This document shows, piece after piece, positions 1 to 8,000 of a stretch of 10,776 nt of DNA. Source of the stretch: an uncultured Bacteroidota bacterium (GTDB lineage: Bacteria; Bacteroidota; Bacteroidia; Bacteroidales; 4484-276); NCBI GenBank assembly GCA_903930725.1, contig CAIYZW010001014.1, positions 1 to 10,776 of the forward strand, read 5' to 3'. The first letter of the stretch is position 1, and each line of letters starts with the position of its first letter. The notes beneath the pieces were generated by a model, which was not told the origin of the DNA, did not search any database, and worked only from the letters and a program-made list of their open reading frames with translations. Position numbers and translations under genes: made by a program.

Positions 1-549
1 ACAAAAGGCAGCGACATCCTGTTATCACGATTAAAAAGTGGTGATTATCTGGCTGAAATACTCACCGATAAAGGAAAAAGCATTGTTGATGCCTCCGCTG
101 AATTGTTCGACCCCCTCAGCAACGAAGAGGTCATGCTCGCCGAAGTACAACAAAAGTTTGATTGCAAAAAGGTAACCGGAAATCTGGAAGGAGCTTTTGA
201 ACATCCGTTCTGGATTGCCAACTCATTGCGCTGCATTGGTTGTGGAGCCTGTGCCTATGTTTGTCCAACCTGTGCCTGTTTCGATATTCAGGATGAAACC
301 AAAGGTAAAGAAGGCCGGCGTTATCGCAGTTGGGATTCGTGTGGTTTTGGAATTTTCACACTCCATACTTCCGGGCACAATCCGCGTGAAGTGCAAAGCC
401 AGCGGTGGCGGCAACGTATCCTGCATAAATTCTCCTACATGCCACAGCGCAACGAATCGCTGGGTTGTGTCGGTTGCGGAAGATGTTCACGCGGTTGCCC
501 GGTGGACATGAATATTGCAGAACAATTGGAAGCTTTACAAAACATTTAA
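1..549 (+). CDS. 4Fe-4S dicluster protein, sulfhydrogenase beta / AsrA-like electron-transfer subunit (5' partial)
   Basis: The frame is open from base 1, so the N-terminus lies outside the window; 182 residues are visible, ending at TAA 547-549. Two ferredoxin-type motifs are present: C78-x2-C81-x2-C84-x3-C88-P and C156-x2-C159-x2-C162-x3-C166-P (fragment numbering), each expected to hold a [4Fe-4S] cluster. Between them is the stretch 'SWDSCGFGIFTLHTSGHNPR', which I recognise from the HydB (sulfhydrogenase beta), AsrA (anaerobic sulfite reductase A) and Flx families. Such proteins are cytoplasmic electron relays between a flavin subunit and a catalytic subunit. The next gene, 12 bases downstream, encodes the matching flavin subunit, which supports co-transcription and a complex. 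A TTG at 103 could pass as a start, but homologous-looking sequence continues upstream of it. The catalytic partner (hydrogenase, sulfite reductase or heterodisulfide reductase) would be further left, so the exact enzyme cannot be named. Confidence 0.85.
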   Translation, partial: TKGSDILLSRLKSGDYLAEILTDKGKSIVDASAELFDPLSNEEVMLAEVQQKFDCKKVTGNLEGAFEHPFWIANSLRCIGCGACAYVCPTCACFDIQDETKGKEGRRYRSWDSCGFGIFTLHTSGHNPREVQSQRWRQRILHKFSYMPQRNESLGCVGCGRCSRGCPVDMNIAEQLEALQNI

Positions 550-561
550 ATCATCCGTCCC

Positions 562-1398
562 ATGAGTAACAATATTTATAAGCCATACTTAATGGAAATC
601 GAAAATATCATCGATGAAACCGCCGATGTAAAGACTTTCCGTTTAAAATTTAAAAATGCTGATGAAGCCGGAAACTTTAATTTTAAAGCCGGCCAGTTTG
701 GCGAATACTCAGTTTTTGGTGAAGGCGAATCTACCTTTTGTATTGCCTCAGCACCAACCCGCAAAGAATATATCGAATGTACTTTCAGGAAAGCCGGCCG
801 GGTTACAAACGCCTTGTCAAAAATGGAGATTGGCGACACTGTTGGTTTCAGAGGCCCTTACGGCAATACTTTTCCTATCGAAGAATGGGAAGGCAAAAGC
901 CTCCTTTACATCGCCGGAGGAATTGCCTTACCACCCATGCGCTGCGTCATCTGGAATACCATTGACCTTCGTGAAAAATACAAAGATATTACCATTGTTT
1001 ATGGCGCCCGCACCGTTGGTGATCTGGTTTATAAACATGAATTAAAAGAGTGGGAAGAACGTCCTGATATTAAACTCATCACCACCGTTGACCCTGGCGG
1101 TCAGACACCGGATTGGAAAGGTGAAATCGGATTCGTCCCAACCGTTTTGGAAAAAGTTGCGCCTTCAAGCATAAATACAATTGCTATCCTTTGTGGCCCA
1201 CCGGTAATGATTAAATTCACCATGCCAGTGCTTAAAAAACTGGGTTTCCAGGATAAGGATATTTATACCACCCTCGAAAACCGTATGAAATGTGGGTTTG
1301 GCAAGTGTGGCCGCTGCAATGTAGGCAAATTGTTTGTTTGCAAAGATGGTCCTGTGTTTTCGTACGAACAGATTTTGACGCTGCCTGAAGAATATTAG
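562..1398 (+). CDS. FAD/NAD(P)-binding oxidoreductase with PyrK-type [2Fe-2S] domain (sulfhydrogenase gamma / AsrB / FlxA-like)
   Basis: This 278-residue protein has the ferredoxin-reductase fold of HydG, AsrB, FlxA and PyrK. An N-terminal FAD-binding barrel spans about 8-105, with the flavin-site segments 'AGQFGEYS' (43-50) and 'FCIASAPT' (59-66). A nucleotide-binding domain follows at about 112-235, with the glycine loop 'GGIALPPMR' (119-127) and the 'CGPPVM' signature (211-216). The C-terminal cysteine set C244-x4-C249-x2-C252-x7-C260 fits a PyrK-type [2Fe-2S] cluster. The family moves electrons between NAD(P)H and an iron-sulfur partner, here most likely the upstream 4Fe-4S protein. Length is normal for the family and the gene looks intact. 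The ATG at 562 is chosen because it directly precedes the barrel and sits 12 bases after the previous stop; no strong ribosome-binding site is seen. Coenzyme preference and the physiological direction of electron flow cannot be read from the sequence. Confidence 0.88.
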   Translation: MSNNIYKPYLMEIENIIDETADVKTFRLKFKNADEAGNFNFKAGQFGEYSVFGEGESTFCIASAPTRKEYIECTFRKAGRVTNALSKMEIGDTVGFRGPYGNTFPIEEWEGKSLLYIAGGIALPPMRCVIWNTIDLREKYKDITIVYGARTVGDLVYKHELKEWEERPDIKLITTVDPGGQTPDWKGEIGFVPTVLEKVAPSSINTIAILCGPPVMIKFTMPVLKKLGFQDKDIYTTLENRMKCGFGKCGRCNVGKLFVCKDGPVFSYEQILTLPEEY

Positions 1399-1421
1399 GC
1401 TAAATTCGAACAAATTCAGCC
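1398..1421 (+). terminator. Weak candidate hairpin at the end of the redox module
   Basis: A 24-base imperfect inverted repeat starts at the last base of the TAG stop. GGCT pairs with AGCC and AATT with AATT, with two mismatches and a small AT-rich loop. The bases that follow are pyrimidine-rich but lack a clean T-run, so this is at best a weak terminator. The rest of the 1399-1551 gap between the convergent genes holds a T9 tract at 1526-1534 and no convincing gene. Confidence 0.25.
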
Positions 1422-1551
1422 CTTTCAGTGCTGTTTTCTTGCATTCTCAATTCCACAGGCTTTGCTGCTGGTTTTGAAATTAAATTACTCGGACTTTTTC
1501 ATCAGTCCCAAAGTAACATCCCGGATTTTTTTTTGGATCAGGAAGTTGCTG

Positions 1552-4410
1552 TTAATGATCCCCGATTGTAAAGTAAAATATTGTTCCTTCATCAACCTTA
1601 GCTTCGGCCCTGATCTGTCCGTTGTGACGGTGGATTATTCGTTGAACCGTGGCCAGACCGATTCCTGTGCCGGGATAATCGGTGTTTTTGTGCAGGCGCT
1701 GGAATGCACCAAACAGCTTTTTGGCGTAATGCATATCAAAACCTACCCCGTTATCGCGGATGTAATAATTTGGTTTTTCATCAATCAAACAGGAACCAAA
1801 TTCGATGCGCGAAACTTCACGGATTTTAGTAAACTTTACGGCATTATCGAGGAGATTTGTTAAGGCAATTTCGAGTAATTGTGGGTCTCCAACGGCATTA
1901 AGCGCAGGTTGTACAATAAATTCGATGGTGCGATCGGGGTTTGCTTCATGTAACCGTTTTACGATAGTTTGCACCAATTCCGAAAGTGCAACATTTTCAT
2001 TTTTCATTTCGGTGCGTGTAACCCTCGACAATTTGAGCATATCATCAATCAGTTGGCCCATACGCTGGGTTTCGAAGCGCAGGCGTTCGATATATTGCCG
2101 GGCAGTTTCGTTAAAATTATCGCCGAAATCTTCGAGCAAAGCCAGGCTCCAACCATCAATTCCGCGCAATGGTGCCCTAAGATCGTGTGAAACGGAATAG
2201 GCAAATGCCTCAAGCTCTTTATTGGCATTTTCAAGTTGTTGTGTTCGTGTGATGACCCGATTTTCGAGATCAGTATTAAGCTTCTTAACCTCTTCTTCGG
2301 CTTCTTTACGACCAGTAATATCGGTCGAGATGACACAAATACCGCTGATGAGGCCATTTTCGTCAAGTAACGGAAATTTTACAGAAATAAAATACCATGT
2401 TCCTGAGCTATCCTCGAGGACTTCCTCCTTTTCGATGACTGTTCCTGCTTCGAGTGCCTCCTGGTCGACAAGGTAAAACTGCATGCCTAATGAGCCTGGA
2501 AAAAGTACTTCATCGGTTTTGCCAATTGCAAATGCACGGCTCAGATTGGTTACTTCTTCCCATTTGCGGTTTACAAGCACATAACGCCCTTCACGATCTT
2601 TCGCATAAATGATGGTTCCGCTATTCTCGATTAAATCAGACAAAAACCGTCTGTTTTTTATCAATTCCGAATCTGCTGCCTTTCTTTCGGTAATATCCTG
2701 ACCCTGAGCGATAGTAGAAACAATAGTTTTACCATCTTTATCCAAAATATTGGCTGAGTTCCAAAGAACTATTTTCACTGAGCCATCGCTGTGCAAAATA
2801 GGAATCTCAGCTACTTTTAGATGTTTGCCGGCAGTGATTTGCCGGAAATATTCCATCGAATCAGCACAGGAATCATCAGGAAAGAACAATTCCAGAGTTT
2901 TGCCAATTATCTCAGCTGCCGGCCTACCAGTAAGTTGTTCAAAAGAATGATTGAAACGCGTGATGTTTAAAGCTGCATCCCATACAATGATGGGTGCATT
3001 TGCAAAATTGAACAGGTTTTCGAGATAATCGGTGGTTTCACGCAATTGTTCTTCTGCCATTTTGCGCTCGGTGATATCGCGGATAATGGCCTGGTAAAAC
3101 CTTGAGCCATCCACGTCAATAAGCCGGCTGCTTATTTCGACCGGAAAAACCTGGCCATTTTTGCGCAGATGATGGGTTTCATAAATCATTCCGTCCTCTT
3201 TAAGATTTATGAGGTTCAAAATCTCCAGCAGGTGGTTTTTTCCTTCGGAAGCGCACAGGTTATCAAGATTTAATTCAAGAAGCTCTTCCCTCGAATAGCC
3301 ATAAATGTCGGTGGCCTTATCGTTGATTTGGGAAATATTTCCATTAACTTCGGCCAGAATAATAACATCGTTGGCATATTTCACGAGGAAATCGAAATGT
3401 TGAAGCAGCACCATTCGCTCGATTTCAGTTTTAAGTGCATGCCGTCGCCATAAAAAATAGGTAATTAAACCCCCAACAACAATAAGCAGCAATGTTAACG
3501 AAAATATCCAGGTAGCCTGAGTGCGAACATGTTGAAATATCTCATCGGTATCAACTTTGGTAATAAGGTACCAGGGTGCGTCGGGAATTATCTCTATATA
3601 CGCCAACACCTTTTCGCCCCGGTAGTCGGTGCCTTCAACAATTCCGGTAGCCCCTAAAACAGCTTTAATTGCTGGTAAAAGTGTATCGGTGAGCGGGAAC
3701 TGCATGTTTAATGCGGTGTTTTTCTGATGGCGTAATTCGTTGAGGTAAACCACATTATTTCCTTCGCGGCGGACAAGTAAAGTTTCCGAAGTGCGGCTTA
3801 CTGTTGGCCAGCTCTGAAGAAGTGGGAAGAGAAACTTTGCTGCATCAATTCTGAGGAAAACAATGCCAATAAATCCTCTCAATTCTTTGGGTGAAATAAA
3901 AAGTGGAATTATTAAGTCGAGATGTGGACCAAGGGAAGAACTCAGATGCAAATCAGAAAAGATGATTTTCTTCTCAATCATAGCTTGTTTTGCCAGTTTT
4001 ACACCATTTTCGCGAAGCGGTTCAACCGGACGTGAGCCAAGAATACAATGGAGATTTTTGTCCAATAAAACTGCTGATGAATAATTATGAGCCTCCTGAA
4101 ATGCACAAAGCCATTCGCTGATTTTGGGATAGTTTTCGGCGCGCCTTTCACCAGCATCCAATTGCCTGATAGCTTCAATGGCCATTGTGTTATTAAAAAT
4201 GGACACGGCATCACTCAAAAGGTTGTTGCGCCAGTTGGTAATCTGATCAACTTTAAGTTTACTGATTGCAATTAACTCGTTGTGTTTTTCGAGGGTCATT
4301 ATCTTTTTTTGATAGTTGTAAAAGACAAATCCACCGGTGCTAAACACAATGGTAACAACAATAAAAATAACGGTCAGACTAATCGCATTTGTTCGGTTTT
4401 CCTTTTTCAT
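1552..4410 (-). CDS. Membrane sensor histidine kinase: Cache-type sensor, three PAS domains, no receiver
   Basis: The protein has 952 residues from the ATG at 4410. A TTG nine bases upstream (4419) is open in frame, but the ATG gives the usual short basic N-terminus (MKKENRTN) before the first membrane helix. Helix 1 is at about 9-31. An extracytoplasmic double-Cache-like sensor spans about 34-298, including 'LRHQKNTAL' and 'VEGTDYRGEKVLAY', typical of such sensors. Helix 2 is at about 300-320. Three PAS domains follow, at about 339-450, 460-577 and 587-702, each ending in a DIT(E/G)RK linker, then a coiled coil at about 703-735. The HisKA phosphoacceptor is H742 in 'SVSHDLRAPLRGIDG', a phytochrome-kinase-like form. 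The ATPase domain has the N-box N852/N856, G1 box DNGVG (886-890) and G2 box GTGIG (914-918). All catalytic motifs look intact. Kinases of this form often signal to a separate single-domain receiver, and one is encoded 98 bases upstream. The ligand is unknown. Confidence 0.88.
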   Translation of the reverse strand: MKKENRTNAISLTVIFIVVTIVFSTGGFVFYNYQKKIMTLEKHNELIAISKLKVDQITNWRNNLLSDAVSIFNNTMAIEAIRQLDAGERRAENYPKISEWLCAFQEAHNYSSAVLLDKNLHCILGSRPVEPLRENGVKLAKQAMIEKKIIFSDLHLSSSLGPHLDLIIPLFISPKELRGFIGIVFLRIDAAKFLFPLLQSWPTVSRTSETLLVRREGNNVVYLNELRHQKNTALNMQFPLTDTLLPAIKAVLGATGIVEGTDYRGEKVLAYIEIIPDAPWYLITKVDTDEIFQHVRTQATWIFSLTLLLIVVGGLITYFLWRRHALKTEIERMVLLQHFDFLVKYANDVIILAEVNGNISQINDKATDIYGYSREELLELNLDNLCASEGKNHLLEILNLINLKEDGMIYETHHLRKNGQVFPVEISSRLIDVDGSRFYQAIIRDITERKMAEEQLRETTDYLENLFNFANAPIIVWDAALNITRFNHSFEQLTGRPAAEIIGKTLELFFPDDSCADSMEYFRQITAGKHLKVAEIPILHSDGSVKIVLWNSANILDKDGKTIVSTIAQGQDITERKAADSELIKNRRFLSDLIENSGTIIYAKDREGRYVLVNRKWEEVTNLSRAFAIGKTDEVLFPGSLGMQFYLVDQEALEAGTVIEKEEVLEDSSGTWYFISVKFPLLDENGLISGICVISTDITGRKEAEEEVKKLNTDLENRVITRTQQLENANKELEAFAYSVSHDLRAPLRGIDGWSLALLEDFGDNFNETARQYIERLRFETQRMGQLIDDMLKLSRVTRTEMKNENVALSELVQTIVKRLHEANPDRTIEFIVQPALNAVGDPQLLEIALTNLLDNAVKFTKIREVSRIEFGSCLIDEKPNYYIRDNGVGFDMHYAKKLFGAFQRLHKNTDYPGTGIGLATVQRIIHRHNGQIRAEAKVDEGTIFYFTIGDH

Positions 4411-4508
4411 TTTTATCAAATAAATGCACGGAAATCGAAGTCAGAAACCAACTCCGTAAACTCAACTTCAGGATTTTTCGGTTTTTAATTGACTCTTCAC
4501 TTTTTTAA

Positions 4509-4955
4509 TTAATTATCAATCATTTTGATGAGTCTTTTCATTTCAACCGGCTTAAAAAAGATATCATTGCACCCGGCCTCTTTGCTGACTTCCAGACCAT
4601 TCTTAAGCCCCGAATACGTAATTCCGATTATTGGGACGTTGGGATTAAATTTCCGGATTTCCTGTGTGGCCTCAAAACCATCCATGATGGGCATCTGAAT
4701 ATCCATCAGGATAAGATCAACATTTTGGTTTTGCCTGCAGATTTCGACGGCTTCGACACCATCTCGTGCCCGAATATAATTAGCATGATGCGTTTCAAGC
4801 ATCAATGCTATTACATCAAGACCAGCAAGACTATCGGTAACATTTAAAATGGTTTTACCACTGAAATCGAAATGTTCAGGTTCTACTGCTGGTTTATTGA
4901 TGATTACTTCAAGCCCGCAGATCATAAACAATTTATGGCTTACTTGTTTTTTCAT
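4509..4955 (-). CDS. Stand-alone receiver (REC) domain protein, resembling a detached hybrid-kinase receiver
   Basis: The protein has 148 residues: a roughly 30-residue leader and one CheY-like receiver (about 33-147), with no output domain. The phosphoacceptor D85 ('LILMDIQMP'), T113 and K135 ('FFKP') are kept. The acidic pair that binds Mg2+ is only half conserved: T40-D41, where the neighbouring hybrid kinase has E1110-D1111. The receiver aligns without gaps to residues 1103-1217 of that kinase, with 54 of 115 positions identical by my hand count. The preceding 24 residues also resemble the kinase's linker, sharing E, KP and the DF-x-GK approach to the receiver. The ATG at 4955 is used; a second Met lies at residue 11. 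It sits between the two membrane kinases, all on the same strand. It may accept phosphate from the receiver-less kinase downstream, act as a phosphate sink, or be the remnant of a broken hybrid kinase. Confidence 0.8.
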   Translation of the reverse strand: MKKQVSHKLFMICGLEVIINKPAVEPEHFDFSGKTILNVTDSLAGLDVIALMLETHHANYIRARDGVEAVEICRQNQNVDLILMDIQMPIMDGFEATQEIRKFNPNVPIIGITYSGLKNGLEVSKEAGCNDIFFKPVEMKRLIKMIDN

Positions 4956-4969
4956 TTTTTAATGATTTT

Positions 4970-5059
4970 CTTAGCGCAGAGCGCATTGTGCAGAGCGTTA
5001 ATCCTCTTCTCCCCTTCGCCTCCTCATCTTCTCGCCCACTCGTCTCTTCGTCCCTTCCA
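4970..5059 (-). repeat. Two adjoining short tandem arrays filling the spacer between hybrid kinase and receiver gene
   Basis: Read on the - strand, the spacer opens directly after the kinase stop with a purine-rich array of seven degenerate 8-base units (5059 down to 5004, consensus RYGARRRG; for example ACGAAGAG, ACGAGTGG, GCGAGAAG, GCGAAGGG). The first and last units are the least regular. At 4997-4970 two 14-base units follow head to tail, both starting CGCTCTGC and agreeing at 11 of 14 positions. No gene, promoter or terminator is evident here. The arrays look like low-complexity intergenic repeats rather than decayed coding sequence. The remaining bases, 4956-4969, are AT-rich and lead into the receiver gene's start. 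Confidence 0.6.
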
Positions 5060-8000
5060 TCATTCCATTCTCAAATAGTGGTCAATCATTTTCAACAACT
5101 TTTTCTGATCAATGGGTTTTGTGATGAAATTATTGCAGCCGGCTGCAATGCTTCTGGCTTTATCTTCCATAAAAGCGTGAGCAGTGAGTGCGATGATGGG
5201 GATTTCAGGCTTAAATTTCCTGATTTCCATGGTTGCTTTGTGGCCATCCATCACCGGCATACGAACATCCATCAAAATAAGATTGATTGCGGGATTTGTT
5301 TTACATATTTCGACCGCTTTTGCACCGTTTTCGGCGTGGATGAGCACGGGGTTGAATTTTCGTAGAATAAGCCTCAACACATCAAAATTATCATCCAAAT
5401 CCTCAGCAATTAAAATGGTTTTCCCATTAAAATCGTAATTTATAGTTTCTTCAACCGGCTTGGCCGAAGTAATTTCTTTTTTAACCAAAACCGACAATGG
5501 CAGCGTAAAATAAAAGGTTGAGCCACCTGGTTTACCCTCTGCCGGATTTTCTTCGTGCGAAATAAACCACAAACTACCGCCCAACAGCCCCACCAATTCT
5601 TTCGAAATTGATAGCCCAAGCCCAACACCTCCAAAAGTACGTGCGTTCGATTCCTCTTCCTGCCTGAACCTTTCCCAGATTATGGCATGTTTTTCTTTGG
5701 CAATGCCTTTTCCGGTATCCTCAACAAAGAAGAGCAGGTTTTCCTTCTCGGTGTGATAGCCAAATTTTATGTAGCCAGCAGAAGTAAACTTGAGGGCGTT
5801 TCCAATGAGATTATTCAAAATTTGTGAAAGCCTGACCTGATCGGTAACAATGTTGCTGTAGGCTCCATTTAATGATTTGTGGTTGCTTATTTTGATGTTT
5901 GTCTTTTCGTTGATAATTTTCTCGTTTTCGAATGACAACAGCGTCGAATCGAGCAATTCGTTAAGATTAAAAGTAGTGTTGGTGATGGTAAGCTGATGAC
6001 TGTCAATCATCGAGATATCAATGATATCGTTGATTATTGTAATCAGGTCGGTGCCTTTGCGGCTAATGATTTGTATCAGATTCTTACGCTCCCAAGCATC
6101 TATATTTTCTTCATCAAGATTCGGAATCAGGCCAAGAATGATATTCATTGGCGTGCGTATTTCGTGCGACATATTGGCTAAAAAAGCACTTTTGAGCCGG
6201 TCGCTTTCCTCAGCATTTTCCTTGGCTTTAATGAGGTCGTTTTCGATTTGTTTCCTTCCGGTGATATCTCTGGTAATAGATAAAATATGCGGCTGGTTAT
6301 TGAAGTTGATCAAACAGGCCGAAACCAATGCGGTAAGTAACGAACCGCTCTTATTGCGGAAAACTGTTTCAAAGTTTTCGATAAGGCCTTGCTGCCTTAC
6401 CGTTTCGATGATTTTTATTCTGTCGTCGGGGTTAGTCCAGATATTGAGGCTATTTATTGTAGCTCCGATGATGTCGCTTTTTATATAGCCCGAGAGGGAT
6501 ACAAAGCCTTCGTTAACATCAATTAAAATTCCGTCGGCGTTGGTAATAGAGATGGCTTCGGGGAGCGTGCTGAATGCAGCTTTGTAGCGTTCTTCGCTTT
6601 CGCGCAGCGCATTTTCGGCTAATTTACGATCGGTAATATCTCTGAAAACACCAAAAGTACCGCTATGTTTTCCTTTGTTGTCGTATTTTGGTGTTGCGGT
6701 CACCAAAAGGCTTTTTGGATCGCCAGTTTTTGAGATAATCTCAATTTCATAGGATGACTTAACTGATTTTGAGCGTTTTTGGGTTTCCTGATTAATCACC
6801 TTGAAAAAATCAGCAGTGATAAAATCCAATAAATTCTGTCCGACCAAGCCTCCTTTTTGAAGGCCAAACATTTGATCGGCAGCTGGATTTGCAAAGGTGA
6901 AGTTTTCGTTTAAATCAACAATGCCGATGCCCTCGCCCTGGTTTTCGATAACCAGCCTGTTAAGCGTTTCGCTTTCGATCAGGGCTTCTTCGGCTTGTTT
7001 AAGTTCGGTAATATCAGTAAAGGTTACTACTATTTGTCTGATTTTCTGATTTGAATAAAATTCGGGAAAAGCGTTTACAAGAATCCAAACCCTTTCGGAG
7101 CTGTTTGGCTTAACTATGCCAAGAATGTAGTTATGCAAGGGCTGATTATCAGCAATAACCTGATTTACAGGAAATTCATTCACAGGCAGTGGCGAACCAT
7201 CATCACGCAAAAAATGCCAGATCGGGTCATCGGCAACTTTACCCTGAAGTTGTTCCACCGGCAAGCCCAGCAGGTTCGAAGCCTGTGCATTACTCAGGAT
7301 GATCCTTGTTTCGGGGTCGTGCACCAAAACCCCGGCATGAAGGTGGTTGATGAGTGACCTAAGTTTTTCCTCGCTGGCACGTATTTCGTTTTCCGAGATC
7401 GAAATTTGTTCAAAAGCTTCCTTTCGGATTTCGTTATGAACATAGAAAAAAATCAATAACGCCATTATCAAAAAGACGATAAAAATGATTTTGATTCTGT
7501 CGGTTGAAACATTCCGGATGATTAATTCCAACGACCTGTCAATGCCCAGTACCGCTACAAGTTTCCCTGTTTTTTTGCTATAAACAGGCACAAAAGCCGA
7601 GAGCCATTCACCCCAGGCATCCTCATAAACAACCGATAATTGCTCCCATTCGCCATTAATTACCTTGGCAAGATCAACAGGAGCACCGGTAAAAAAATCG
7701 CCGGGGGCCGAGTAATCCTCCGAGGTTGCTGGTTCAGAATCAACCAAAAAAGTAATGCTTTCGTTTTTTAAATGAACAAGATAAATAAAACGGAAGCCCG
7801 GGTATGCGCCTTTCATTTTCATCAACCTTTCCTTCAACTCGACATACTGTGGTGTGCCAATGTCGGAAGGTAAGCCCTTTAGCTCGCTGATAAGCTCTGA
7901 ATTGATGGAAGCTGCACTTAATCGCGCGGCAATGAGTATTTGTTCCGATTCGGCATTTAATCTGGAATTTCCGGTTTTATTTACCAACCAACCACCTCCG

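Noticed and set aside
103..105. TTG as the start of the 4Fe-4S protein
   Set aside because: The frame is open from base 1, and proteins of this family carry several hundred residues, including sequence before this point.
1526..1534. T9 tract between the convergent genes as a terminator for the + strand module
   Set aside because: It lies about 130 bases past the stop and no convincing GC-rich stem precedes it.
4411..4419. TTG start nine bases upstream of the ATG for the receiver-less kinase
   Set aside because: The ATG at 4410 gives a normal basic N-terminus before helix 1, and the extra three residues add nothing recognisable.
4872..5078. 68-codon + strand frame across the receiver start and the repeat spacer
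   Set aside because: Half of it is antisense to the receiver gene and half is translation of the tandem arrays.
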